DNA of 64,000 nucleotides from positions 186,001 to 250,000 of the forward strand of contig CAXBBL010000001.1 of the NCBI GenBank assembly GCA_963974215.1, written 5' to 3'. Positions 43,742-52,435 of the stretch are shown one piece after another. A program made the position numbers and the translations under genes. The notes under the pieces were generated by a model. The model had not been told where the DNA came from, did no database searches, and was given only the letters and a program-made list of their open reading frames with translations. This DNA is from Croceimicrobium sp963974215. GTDB lineage: Bacteria > Bacteroidota > Bacteroidia > Flavobacteriales > Schleiferiaceae. The first letter of the stretch is position 1. The number at the start of each line of letters is the position of its first letter.

Positions 43742-44678
43742 ATGAGGAACCTCGTTTTAAAAGGAACACGGCCAAGAGAACAATTAGCAACAGCAAGAAA
43801 ACAATGGCCAACCACTGATATTTTGTTACTGAAGGAGATGGCTCCATTTCCACTGCGGGAGAAGGACTTTTTTCTGCCTGGGCCTGAGACACTAGCGCTT
43901 TCTCAATACTATCTTGAACAAGAACCGAAGCTGGCCTTTTCTTCTGCCAAAAACTAAAATCGCCTGGCTCTGCTTCAAATTGCGCCTCTAATTGATCATC
44001 TAATCTGGCGAAAAAATCGATGCCCGTAACACTTTCCAAGCTATCGATGCTTATGATAAAATCCTGCAAATCGGCTTTAAGTCCCTTATTTGGTAAAAGA
44101 AAAGCAATGGCCCCTAACTCATCGGCATCCATATCTAAAGCTAGCTTATAATAATATTTCGGGATGGAAACCCCGTTCGACCCCATCTTGGCTAGACCAT
44201 TTTTTAAAACCGGACCCGTAACAATATATAAAGACCCATCGGCCAAAGCCCATTCGCGAAACTGCGCCTCGAGCTTTTTCCAAATACCGCGATTAAATGA
44301 GGGCTCTTGCGGACTCATATTACTCATGTAAAAGCTTTCGCTGATAGCCTCTTCACTAAAAGCCATATCTGCCGCGGGCGCCAAGTGTCCCCGGTCGTAG
44401 CCAGATGCCTTATAATCCGCTAAACTGGCGCTTCCTGTGCTAACTAGGGGATCAGACCTAAAGTCATCGCGGCGTTTAAAAGTCCCTTTGACCTCCTCCT
44501 TCTCCAGCTCATAAAAAACCCAAATCGCTTGTTCGTGGTCTTCGCTATAAGCAAGACTATAATAAGTATGCTGCACGACGCTTCCGCCAGATTGGGGCAA
44601 AAACAGCGCTAGGTCCTGTGAAAAACCAAAAACAGCTAATAGCGTTAAAAGAAGGGAAAGTATAAACCTCATGGTCAA
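43740..44678 (-). CDS. DNA/RNA non-specific endonuclease with C-terminal membrane anchor
   Basis: Nuclease of 312 residues in the beta-beta-alpha-metal (NucA/EndoG) family. It has a signal peptide (MTMRFILSLLLTLLAVFGFSQ). The catalytic motif YDRGHLAPAADMAFSEEA is near residue 93, followed by FYMSNMSPQEPSFNRGIWKKLE with the metal-binding Asn. A proline/serine linker leads to a C-terminal membrane helix (WLAIVFLLLLIVLLAVFLLK, about 284-306). The enzyme is thus exported but tethered, a less usual arrangement for this family. It is flanked by repeats and apparently monocistronic. Confidence 0.92.
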   Translation of the reverse strand: MTMRFILSLLLTLLAVFGFSQDLALFLPQSGGSVVQHTYYSLAYSEDHEQAIWVFYELEKEEVKGTFKRRDDFRSDPLVSTGSASLADYKASGYDRGHLAPAADMAFSEEAISESFYMSNMSPQEPSFNRGIWKKLEAQFREWALADGSLYIVTGPVLKNGLAKMGSNGVSIPKYYYKLALDMDADELGAIAFLLPNKGLKADLQDFIISIDSLESVTGIDFFARLDDQLEAQFEAEPGDFSFWQKKRPASVLVQDSIEKALVSQAQAEKSPSPAVEMEPSPSVTKYQWLAIVFLLLLIVLLAVFLLKRGSS

Positions 44679-44787
44679 AATTTAAAAGCACCAAATTAGG
44701 ACTAAGGGGCTAAAGAATAGGCATAATCTCACTTATTCAAGTCTTGCAGAATATTAATTGTAGTCTCTCTAGAAAACCACTAATTAA

Positions 44788-44822
44788 TAAAAAAAGCCCT
44801 CGTTAAGGAGGACTTCTTTTTG
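44788..44822. terminator. Hairpin terminator with no gene directly before it
   Basis: AAGCCCTC-GTTAAG-GAGGACTT (one mismatch) is flanked by a run of A on the left and CTTTTT on the right. On the minus strand it would stop transcripts arriving from the 45000-45600 region. The nearest minus-strand stop codon is 780 bp away. Confidence 0.6.
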
Positions 44823-44872
44823 ATTTGTCTTAAACCAAAAAATGTTTTGGACCGAAACAGGAAATTGAATTT

Positions 44873-44980
44873 GAGGGGAGGGGGAGAATAAATATTCAAG
44901 CGGCCTGCCTCATCCAAAACATAATAAGCAAGGTATCACAGTTCAAATATGGAAAATACTAATTGACAAAAATCGTCAAT
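44873..44980 (+). repeat. 'ATAAGCAAGGT' repeat family, copy 2
   Basis: Begins with GAGGGGAGGGGGAGAATAAA, then CCAAAACATAATAAGCAAGG, TATCAC, GTTCAAATATGGAAAATACT and AAAATCGTCAATTTG. Copy 3 starts about 555 bp further right in the same intergenic region. Confidence 0.6.
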
Positions 44981-45118
44981 TTGAGAAAACAAATCTCAAT
45001 CTAAATAGCTGAATTAAAGACTTTTATACGTATTAGACACTAAATTTTGACCTAAAATGCCACTTGCCTTAGAATTAAAGAATTCTGTTTTCACAGTTTT
45101 AAGTTTAAACGACACTTA

Positions 45119-45302
45119 AAACCTGGGCTAGACCTCAAAGTTATTCCTTCAGGTTTTGATACTGGTGGAAAATAACTGCTAATCCTCCTCAAAAAAGCAT
45201 TTTTCTGCGCCTTCGAAATAGCCCGCTATTACCTCGCGGCTTCGGCTTGAAGCCTATAATTTACTGGAGGTCTGATGTCTAATTTTACGTCGAACTCACG
45301 TT
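45119..45302 (-). repeat. 263-bp palindromic repeat, degenerate and shortened copy (R5)
   Basis: The right half is well preserved: AATAGCCCGCTATTACC, CTTCGGCTTGAAGCC, GGAGGTCTGATGTCTAATTT and the perfect end ACGTCGAACTCACGTT. The left end (AAACCTGGGCTAGACCTC) is decayed and the GCTGTAGC hairpin is missing. Confidence 0.78.
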
Positions 45303-45428
45303 ATTCAAATAGTTGCTTTCAGGTTGGACAAAGCAAATAATAGCCTGATGCAGATTCAATTGATTTTAGGGGAGATTATTACTTGGCGAGAAAAGAAAAT
45401 TTTGAAAGGAGCGAGAACTAGATAAATA

Positions 45429-45545
45429 TAGGGGAAGGGGGGGAAATAAATGTCTAACTCTCTGCTCCAATCAAAACACGATAAGCAACATATCGAGTAA
45501 CAAATATGATGTAATTGACTATACCTAATCCGTCATTTCTTTGAC
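45429..45545 (+). repeat. 'ATAAGCAAGGT' repeat family, copy 3
   Basis: TAGGGGAAGGGGGGGAAATA, then TCAAAACACGATAAGCAACA, TATCGAG, AACAAATATGATGTAATTG and CTAATCCGTCATTTC. It ends about 60 bp from the stop codon of the hybrid regulator. The function is unknown; it is non-coding in all frames. Confidence 0.6.
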
Positions 45546-45603
45546 AGTTTCCTGCATTTTCATGGCTTTGAAAACTGGGGAACCCGCATTAAGTCCCTAT
45601 AAA

Positions 45604-48600
45604 TCAATCAATAAAACTAGATGGCGATTTTCCAAAGCGTGTTTTAAAACTGCGGGAAAAAGAAGCCAGCTCACCAAAACCAACCGCTTTTGATAGGCTA
45701 GATAAGCTGGAAAATTCACCGTCTTCAATATGAATAAGTGCCTTTTGCATGCGTGCTTCTTGCAAATACTTTTGGGGACTTAGGCCTGTTAGTTTTTTTA
45801 CTTGTCTTAATAAGGTAGAATCGCTCATGGCGAATTGAAAGGCTATCTCAGAAACCTTTAAAGCGCTATTATTAAGATTTTCGTTTATAAAGGTATCAAA
45901 GCGTTCCAGCCAAATTTCCTCCTCCTTAGTATGACCCTTGTGTTTTGCACGTGCATCTTCTTTCTCTATTGAACCCGCTTCCCCTTCATTATCTAAACTT
46001 GTTTCCTCTGCAATAACTGATTGACGAACCTTTTGATTTAAGAGTAAATTCTCTATCCGCAGTCGTAATTCCTCTTCCTCGAAGGGTTTGGTAAGGAAGT
46101 CATTCACTCCAATTCTTAAAGCACTTAATCTAAGCTTAGCCTCTGTTCGCGCCGTTAACATAATAAAAGGCAAAAGGCTTAAAACCGGATCTTGCTTAAT
46201 TTTATTGAGAAGACTTAAACCATCCATTACTGGCATCATTTGATCCGAAAGAACCAAATCGAAGCAGTCAGCAGAAGAGGCCTTCTTTTCTTGGTGGCTC
46301 TTTAAAATACGCCATGCCACAGCGCCATTTTCGGCCAGAGTTATCCGGTAATGCCCTTGCAATAAATCCTTTAATAGGCCTAAAAGATCGGGGTTGTCCT
46401 CCACCAATAGAATATGGGGCTTAGCCCTTTCCTCTTTCGTTAAATTTTGGCCAAGTTGATTCCCTATTTCTACGGCGTGAATATTCTCATCTGTAGGCAT
46501 CTCGGCTTGACCAGCCGCTAAGCTATACGGAAATTTAAAGTAAAAGGTGCTACCCTTTTGCCACTCACTTTCCACCCATAATTTGCCTTGCATAAGCTGT
46601 GCTAAGTCTTTAGAAAGAGCCAAACCGAGGCCGGTTCCTCCATGGGCCTCCACCACTTCTGAATCTTCGGTAGGCTTGGTTTGATAGAAACGTTCAAATA
46701 CTTTATCTAATTCCTCGTGCTTAATACCAAGGCCCTTATCCGTTATGGAAATAATGAGTTGATCCTGGTCGTCAGGCCTAATATTCACATTTACACTTCC
46801 ACCCTCATCGCTAAATTTAAAAGCATTGCTTAAGAGATTAGTAATCACCTTATCGACCTTTACTTTATCGATCTCCACAATCAGTTTGGGGTCAAAGTTT
46901 ATCTGCCAATTAAAAGTAATATTCTTCTCTTTAGCTATCGTTTTAAAAGGCTCCATTAAAACCTCAAAGTGCTGAAAGAGCGCAACTTTTTCCAAGTTTA
47001 GCTCCAACTTGCCCTCTTCTAATTTGGCGAGATCTAAAATTTCGTTCACTAAACCTAATAAAATATCAGCATTGCGTTGCATATAGGAAAGCCAGCGTTT
47101 TTCTGTTTCATCAAAGCCCTTCCCTTCCTTAAGTAACTTTTTTAAAGGCGTGCTGATTAGAGTCAAGGGTGTACGTAATTCATGACTAATATTGGCAAAG
47201 AAGCGCGACTTCATGCGGTCTAAAGAAAGAAGTTCCATTTTCTGGTTTTCGATAGTTTCCGTTCGCTCTAAAACTAACTTCTCTAATTCTATTTGACGTG
47301 CTTTTTGAGCCCGCTGCCGCAGATTGAAATAGATAGCCCCCCCCGAAATGACCAAAAATATTCCGCTAAGAATAAACCATGTGGTCAAATAAAAGGGCTT
47401 GGATACCGAAATTGCCAAACGCAGCTGCCTTTGAGACCATCGACCACTAGCCTCTTGCCCTCTTATTTTTAAAACGTAATCCCCGTAAGGGAGTTTTCCT
47501 AGCTGAATTACATCAGAAGCCTGATAAGTCCAATCCTCATCCAATCCCTCTAGCTTATAGGCATATTGAACTTTCTCTTGCTCCTCAAAAGACAAAAGGG
47601 CAACCGATATTTTCGTTATATAATCACCGGGCTTAATTTCCAAAGAGCCTTCTAATGCTTCTACTCGCAAGTCGTACACACTATCCTTTTGAGCCATAAA
47701 TACTTCAAGCGCATTAAAAACTAAATTAGGCTCATAGGAGTCTTCTTCCTTGTAAAAATCAAGGGGCTGAAAAGAGGTAACTCCGTTTAAGCCTCCAAAA
47801 TAAATTATTCCCTCATCATCTTTGTAGTGAGAAATGCGGTTGAACTCATTATTAGCTAAACCGTCAATTTTTGTATAACTCCGAATCTTATCACTGCTTA
47901 AATCTATATGAGCAATTCCAAATTCAGTCGATAACCAGAGGTTGTCCTTCTGATCTCTATAAACCGCATAAATATTATTACTCGGCAAGCCTTCAAGCCG
48001 CCCATAATGGGTGATGCGCCCCTCTTCCGGACTCCATTTTTGCAGTCCCGACTTCGCGGTGGCTAACCAGTAGCTGCCGTCATCGTTCGCTAATAAGTGC
48101 TGAATATTATCATTCTCTAAAAAGTATTTCCCTTTACCTCCAGACCAATAGCGCTCAAAAACTTCCCCGCTTTTTAAATCTAGGCTAAAAATACCCGCTG
48201 CCGTAACGATCCAAGCGGTATCACTTTCATTTTCATAGATTTGATAAACATAAGGGTTTACTTCAGTATCATGCCAGCGTGAAAACTCTTGCAGGTCATT
48301 GCCCTTGCTGCTAAGGCGGAAAAACGAGGCCCTAAAATGACTGTTAAACCAGTATTGTCGATACTTATCTTGATGGATTACCCAGGCCCCACCTGAAACA
48401 TTAGGGGGCAAAGGAATTAGATTATTTAATTTGGGGTTTACTAGACTGTGTACTTTTAAACCAGCGTCTGTCATATAAAGTAAAGTCGAATCGCTGCCAA
48501 ATGAGAGAGCCCATTTACCTCCTGAAAAACTTCCCTCAATCCTCGCTTTATTACTATTCAGCGTTTGTGAATATAAAAGCCTCGGCATCTCTGACATAGC

Positions 48601-49767
48601 CCAGAGCTTTTTATCCTTCCCTTTTCCGCTTATTTTAATTCCTCTAATTGAACGGGTATCAAGACGGTTAATCTCATAAAAGTATCGCTTAAACCTTAGG
48701 TCGTCTAAAGTAAAACGGTGAATACCATAAGCCGTGTTTATCCAAACTGCCCCGAGCCTATCAGTATAAATGCCACCGCCATTTCTCAGCTCTTTAGAAA
48801 CATCTCTTAAGTTAATTACCTCTTCTTTTGGATCTTCAGGTACTACCAAGATACGTTCATCTTTACTGTAAACCCAATATAAATCCCCTACCTTTAAGAA
48901 GAAACGGCGGCTAAAATTATTCTTCAGATTAAGATTTTTAAAGCGCTTTTCTGCCTGATAATCTTTTACGAACTTGGCTTCTCGATCGTAGATATAATAG
49001 CTTTGCCAGATCTTAGCTCTCTCAAGCTTATCGTAATAAACATAAAAATGAGGCCTTCCTAAAGTATCCCATTCATAAATATCTATGTAATGGCTTTCTT
49101 CAAAACCTATACTGTCTAAAAACTTACCCTCGGGACTTAAAACTTTAAAATAAGAAGTATCCGAATAAAGCATGTAATAGCTAAGCCAGAAACTGCCGTC
49201 GGGTGAGCGCTCAATACCTCTTAAGTTTGCAACATCTGAACCTTTAAGGGAAATTTCACTGAAACGATCACTGTAATAGAACAGTGATTTATGGGTCGCA
49301 AAAATTATATCTTCCGACTCCGTGAGGCTCATGGTAATTACTTCCGAAAAATCGAATGGGACAGTGTCAGTTAGAAACTCTTGTAGGCTTATTATCTCCT
49401 CCTTCTGGGGGTCGAGGATGTCGACATTTCTCAGGCTGGTTTTGTTCAAATCAGAGTAAAAGATCCAAATAAAACCATTTGCATCTTTTTTTAATATTGC
49501 AACCGCATCTTCCTGTAAGCCCGAGTTTTCGGAGGTAAACCATTTGAAATCTTTGCCGTCAAAGCTATTAATGCCATAGTCGGTCGCAAGCCAAATTAAA
49601 TCGTTATTATCTTGAATAATTGAGTTTACTTGGCGATGCGACAAACCCTCTGCAACCCCCCAAAACTGACCTTTCAGAATCTGATTATTAATAGCATTGC
49701 TTTGCTGCGCTTTAAGACTCACTAGGGTCAAACAACAGAATAAAAAGCCCAAATGTATCTTCAGCAT
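45604..49767 (-). CDS. Hybrid two-component system regulator (HTCS, SusR-type)
   Basis: One-protein signalling system of 1387 residues. It has a signal peptide (MLKIHLGFLFCCLTLVSLKAQ), a two-propeller periplasmic sensor of Reg_prop repeats (about 25-690; NNIYAVYRDQKDNLWLSTEFGIAHID), a Y_Y_Y domain (about 735-800), and a membrane helix (TTWFILSGIFLVISGGAIYF). HisKA has FANISHELRTPLTLIST (His about 859), and HATPase_c has NLLSNAFKFSDEGG, DKGLGI and GGTGLGLALSK. A receiver domain has phospho-Asp in DLVLSDQMMPVMDG (about 1176). A C-terminal AraC-type HTH ends the protein (about 1290-1387). HTCS proteins usually sense oligosaccharides, but no polysaccharide locus is next to it. Confidence 0.95.
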   Translation of the reverse strand: MLKIHLGFLFCCLTLVSLKAQQSNAINNQILKGQFWGVAEGLSHRQVNSIIQDNNDLIWLATDYGINSFDGKDFKWFTSENSGLQEDAVAILKKDANGFIWIFYSDLNKTSLRNVDILDPQKEEIISLQEFLTDTVPFDFSEVITMSLTESEDIIFATHKSLFYYSDRFSEISLKGSDVANLRGIERSPDGSFWLSYYMLYSDTSYFKVLSPEGKFLDSIGFEESHYIDIYEWDTLGRPHFYVYYDKLERAKIWQSYYIYDREAKFVKDYQAEKRFKNLNLKNNFSRRFFLKVGDLYWVYSKDERILVVPEDPKEEVINLRDVSKELRNGGGIYTDRLGAVWINTAYGIHRFTLDDLRFKRYFYEINRLDTRSIRGIKISGKGKDKKLWAMSEMPRLLYSQTLNSNKARIEGSFSGGKWALSFGSDSTLLYMTDAGLKVHSLVNPKLNNLIPLPPNVSGGAWVIHQDKYRQYWFNSHFRASFFRLSSKGNDLQEFSRWHDTEVNPYVYQIYENESDTAWIVTAAGIFSLDLKSGEVFERYWSGGKGKYFLENDNIQHLLANDDGSYWLATAKSGLQKWSPEEGRITHYGRLEGLPSNNIYAVYRDQKDNLWLSTEFGIAHIDLSSDKIRSYTKIDGLANNEFNRISHYKDDEGIIYFGGLNGVTSFQPLDFYKEEDSYEPNLVFNALEVFMAQKDSVYDLRVEALEGSLEIKPGDYITKISVALLSFEEQEKVQYAYKLEGLDEDWTYQASDVIQLGKLPYGDYVLKIRGQEASGRWSQRQLRLAISVSKPFYLTTWFILSGIFLVISGGAIYFNLRQRAQKARQIELEKLVLERTETIENQKMELLSLDRMKSRFFANISHELRTPLTLISTPLKKLLKEGKGFDETEKRWLSYMQRNADILLGLVNEILDLAKLEEGKLELNLEKVALFQHFEVLMEPFKTIAKEKNITFNWQINFDPKLIVEIDKVKVDKVITNLLSNAFKFSDEGGSVNVNIRPDDQDQLIISITDKGLGIKHEELDKVFERFYQTKPTEDSEVVEAHGGTGLGLALSKDLAQLMQGKLWVESEWQKGSTFYFKFPYSLAAGQAEMPTDENIHAVEIGNQLGQNLTKEERAKPHILLVEDNPDLLGLLKDLLQGHYRITLAENGAVAWRILKSHQEKKASSADCFDLVLSDQMMPVMDGLSLLNKIKQDPVLSLLPFIMLTARTEAKLRLSALRIGVNDFLTKPFEEEELRLRIENLLLNQKVRQSVIAEETSLDNEGEAGSIEKEDARAKHKGHTKEEEIWLERFDTFINENLNNSALKVSEIAFQFAMSDSTLLRQVKKLTGLSPQKYLQEARMQKALIHIEDGEFSSLSSLSKAVGFGELASFSRSFKTRFGKSPSSFID

Positions 49768-49804
49768 TAGTCTAACTCGACTTTTATAAAATTTGATAGC
49801 TCAA

Positions 49805-49873
49805 AACCGGAGTTCGACGCAAATACCAGAATTTTAAGAGGCCTGAGGCCTGATTTTACATCGAACTCTGGTT
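49805..49873 (-). repeat. Minimal 69-bp form of the palindromic repeat family (R6)
   Basis: Only the two termini remain: AACCGGAGTTCGACGC at the left and CCTGATTTTACATCGAACTC followed by TGGTT at the right, with a short GAGGCCTGAGGCC core. It lies 38 bp upstream of the hybrid-regulator start codon, so it falls in that promoter region. Confidence 0.75.
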
Positions 49874-49932
49874 CAAAGATAATGAAAGAAGCAGGCAAGA
49901 TTGGCAAAGCTAGAGTGATTAGACTCCTAAAT

Positions 49933-49980
49933 AAAGTGAATTCGATTAGGCTTAAGCATCTAGCTCATTGCAAGTAGTGG
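49933..49980 (+). repeat. Decayed internal piece of the palindromic repeat family
   Basis: AAAGTGAATTCGATTAGGC is followed by GCATCTAGCTCATTGCAAGTAG, which resembles the terminus and the GCATCTAGCTCATTTGCTG segment of the full element. The assignment is tentative. Confidence 0.35.
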
Positions 49981-50104
49981 AGTAAGGGTGGATTTATAAT
50001 TAAAAGCCAGCTACCATGAGGGGGAGACCAGTATTTCTGTTGTTTACAGAGAGGCACTCAGGAATTGTATTTCAAATAAGGGAGAAAATCAGAGGCTATA
50101 GTTT

Positions 50105-50293
50105 AACGTGAGTTCGACGTAAAATTAGGCCTCAGACCTCTTGTAAATAGTGGGTTTCAAGCCGAAGCAGTGAAGCAATAGCGGGCTATTGTGAGCTGCT
50201 GAGGCGTGGAAAACCGCTTTTTAGAAGGGGCCTAAACGGATTTTCCAATAAAAATGAAAATCTGAGGCTCTAATTTATTGTCGAATTCACGTT
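50105..50293 (+). repeat. 263-bp palindromic repeat, 189-bp internal deletion form (R7)
   Basis: Identical by eye to 58659-58921 except that 74 bp are missing. The missing block is exactly the interval between two TGAAAATC direct repeats in the full element, one copy of which is kept. Both termini (AACGTGAGTTCGACG and TGTCGAATTCACGTT) are intact; the GCTGTAGC hairpin is lost and the CAATAGC hairpin kept. Confidence 0.92.
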
Positions 50294-50398
50294 AATTTAC
50301 CGTCCAGCTCACATTTATTCGTTTAAAAATTTTAAATTAGTTTTAGAGCTTGTGAGCAACTGCAATGAAAAGGCTCAAGTCCATTTACAAAATTAAAT

Positions 50399-51508
50399 AT
50401 GCGCATTACACTCTGCCTAGTCTTGTGCTTGACTTTTAGTAAGTCCAGCCACAGCCAAACTGTTTCCACTTTTGTAGATATATTTTCCAACGGGGCTCGT
50501 ATTACGGACGACCTATTATTTGACAGTCAAGGTAACCTCTACGGCTCAGACTATAGCGGAAATGCCGTATATAAAATAAGCCCATCGGGCATCATTAACA
50601 CAGTAGTTTCTGGCCTTGACTCCCCCAATGGTTTAGCCCTGGATTCGCAAGGGAACCTCTTTATTTGTGACAATACAGCCGACAACATTTATAAAGTAGA
50701 TACCAGCGGTAGTATTAGCGATAGTTTTGCAATTAGCGGTCCTTCGGGAATTATAAAAGACCTTAACAGCGACACGCTCTTTTTCACTACCTACAACGGT
50801 AATAAATTAATGAAACTCGCTCCTGATGGCACCATCTACCCCTGGTTTTCTGGCAGCCCTTTAAACGGACCCGTGGGCTTATGCTTTGATAATCAAGGGC
50901 AACTTTACCTGAGCAATTTTACCGATCGGCGCATTTACAGGGTTTACCGCGATAGCGTACAATACCTTGCCCGTGTGCCGGGAACCAGCGCCAGCGCCTT
51001 GGGCTTTATCACCTATGCCTTCGGTAGTATCTGGGCGACCAACTTTCAAAATCATAAGATTTACCGCGTTTTTACCGCCTACCAGGATAGTGTTGTATTG
51101 TATGCTGGCTCCAGCGCTGGCTTTACCGATGGTGCCCTCGACTCGGCTACATTTCATCAGCCCAATGGTATTGCAGTCAAAGACGATAGTCTCTTTATTT
51201 CCGAATTTGCCACAGGGAATATCCGCGTTATTGCTAATATCGATGCGGATCTGAGGGTTAAAAAAAACCAAATCAGTCAGCCTAAAATCGCGTTTTACCC
51301 CAACCCCGCTAGCACCGAGGTTCACCTTCAATTTACCGATGGGCCTCGAAGCTTCGATTATGAAATTATAGACGAGCAGGGGGCGCTTGTGCAAAGTGGG
51401 CAGAATGAACAGTCGCCTGTCGACATCAGTACTTTAAAAAAGGGCCTTTACCTTCTCAAAATTGAAAGAGAAGGAAATCCCCAGAGCTTTCGATTGCTTA
51501 AAACGTGA
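50399..51508 (+). CDS. Secreted SMP-30/NHL-type beta-propeller protein with T9SS domain
   Basis: Protein of 369 residues with a signal peptide (MRITLCLVLCLTFSKSSHSQ). It has six-bladed NHL/SMP-30-like repeats (FDSQGNLYGSDYSGNAVYKISPSG, LALDSQGNLFICDNTADNIYKV) up to about residue 285. A short T9SS sorting domain follows (IAFYPNPASTEVHLQFTD through SFRLLKT). The last codon and TGA stop are read within the first bases of a repeat-family end (AACGTGAG). This suggests that the original 3' end may have been altered by insertion. Ligand or activity unknown. Confidence 0.87.
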   Translation: MRITLCLVLCLTFSKSSHSQTVSTFVDIFSNGARITDDLLFDSQGNLYGSDYSGNAVYKISPSGIINTVVSGLDSPNGLALDSQGNLFICDNTADNIYKVDTSGSISDSFAISGPSGIIKDLNSDTLFFTTYNGNKLMKLAPDGTIYPWFSGSPLNGPVGLCFDNQGQLYLSNFTDRRIYRVYRDSVQYLARVPGTSASALGFITYAFGSIWATNFQNHKIYRVFTAYQDSVVLYAGSSAGFTDGALDSATFHQPNGIAVKDDSLFISEFATGNIRVIANIDADLRVKKNQISQPKIAFYPNPASTEVHLQFTDGPRSFDYEIIDEQGALVQSGQNEQSPVDISTLKKGLYLLKIEREGNPQSFRLLKT

Positions 51509-51520
51509 GTTCGACGTTAA
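51502..51520 (+). repeat. End fragment of the 263-bp repeat family overlapping a stop codon
   Basis: AACGTGAGTTCGACGTTAAA is a perfect GTG-type end followed at once by a terminator. The TGA in ACGTGA is the stop codon of the propeller gene. Confidence 0.6.
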
Positions 51521-51521
51521 A

Positions 51522-51558
51522 TAAAAAAGCCGTCAGAATTACTCCTGACGGCTTTTCC
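51522..51558. terminator. Bidirectional terminator between convergent genes
   Basis: AAAAAAGCCGTCAG, ATTACTC loop region, CTGACGGCTTTT. Perfect 10-bp stem with A and T runs on either side, between the propeller gene and the convergent lipoprotein gene. Confidence 0.9.
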
Positions 51559-51577
51559 TGTTTAAAAACAGTATTTC

Positions 51578-52150
51578 TTATTTCTTCATCAAGTCTAAAT
51601 ACTCGCTCGCTTCTTGTAAAAGCTCCTCGGCGTCGGAAGACTTAATCGCGTATTCTTTTTCATTGGCACTATTTTCTTCGCCAATTACTTCCCCCGCTTG
51701 AAAGAAGTACATTTTATCCGCCACCTCAGCTTCACCTTCAGCATTACCGTGATCTTCAATCACCGCTAAAACAAGCGCGCCGTTTTCAAAGTAAAACTCT
51801 TCGGTTCGATCCGATACTGCCGCATGAGGATAAGTCTTAATGCGTTTAACCATTCCGTTTTCACTGTAGAAGTGAATTTGCGACCATTTCTGCTTTAGCT
51901 TTGGGCGTAAAGAGTCAGTACTTAAAGTATAGGCTTCTTGCCCTTTAGACCAATTCTCAATTTCAGTTTGCAAAGCTTTTATTTCTTCCACTCGCGCCAA
52001 ATTATCAGTTTCATTCTCTGATTCGTCTATGGCTTCGGTGCTTTCAACCTGTACCTCAGCATTCGCGTCGGCCTCTGTGCTCGCCGGTTTCTGGCAGGCC
52101 ACGATACTTAAACTTAGGCAGGCTAAGAAAAGATTTGTTTTAATTTTCAT
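51578..52150 (-). CDS. Hypothetical lipoprotein
   Basis: Protein of 190 residues with a lipobox (LSLSIVACQKP, Cys about residue 19) and an acidic linker of Glu, Ala and Asp. The globular part contains IHFYSENGMVKRIKTYPHAAVSDRTEEFYFENGALVLAVIEDHG, a pattern like the toxin_YwqK/MORN-type antiparallel strands. No catalytic motif was recognised. Probably attached to the inner or outer membrane. It shares a bidirectional terminator with the convergent propeller gene. Confidence 0.8.
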   Translation of the reverse strand: MKIKTNLFLACLSLSIVACQKPASTEADANAEVQVESTEAIDESENETDNLARVEEIKALQTEIENWSKGQEAYTLSTDSLRPKLKQKWSQIHFYSENGMVKRIKTYPHAAVSDRTEEFYFENGALVLAVIEDHGNAEGEAEVADKMYFFQAGEVIGEENSANEKEYAIKSSDAEELLQEASEYLDLMKK

Positions 52151-52435
52151 TCTAAAAACAGTTATTTTATTGCTTACAAAGTTGCGAAAAGTTCGAACTA
52201 GAAAATCGGAATAAAAAGAATAAATTAAGTATTTAAAGGGATGCTATAAGTGCCTAAAGTATGGCTAAGCAACACTATGGTTCTGCTATTAGAAAACAGA
52301 TCTGACTAAATCCCAATTCATTAAAACGTCATAGCTATCTAATTAAGGAAGATAGATAAGGGCTCGCAAGATTTAAGAATAATTTAAATCCTTAAACCCT
52401 TAGAGAATTATTTTAATACGTAATTTCGCCGCCTA

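Noticed and set aside
50879..51394. 171-codon minus-strand frame
   Set aside because: It lies entirely opposite the propeller protein with its clear signal peptide and sorting domain.
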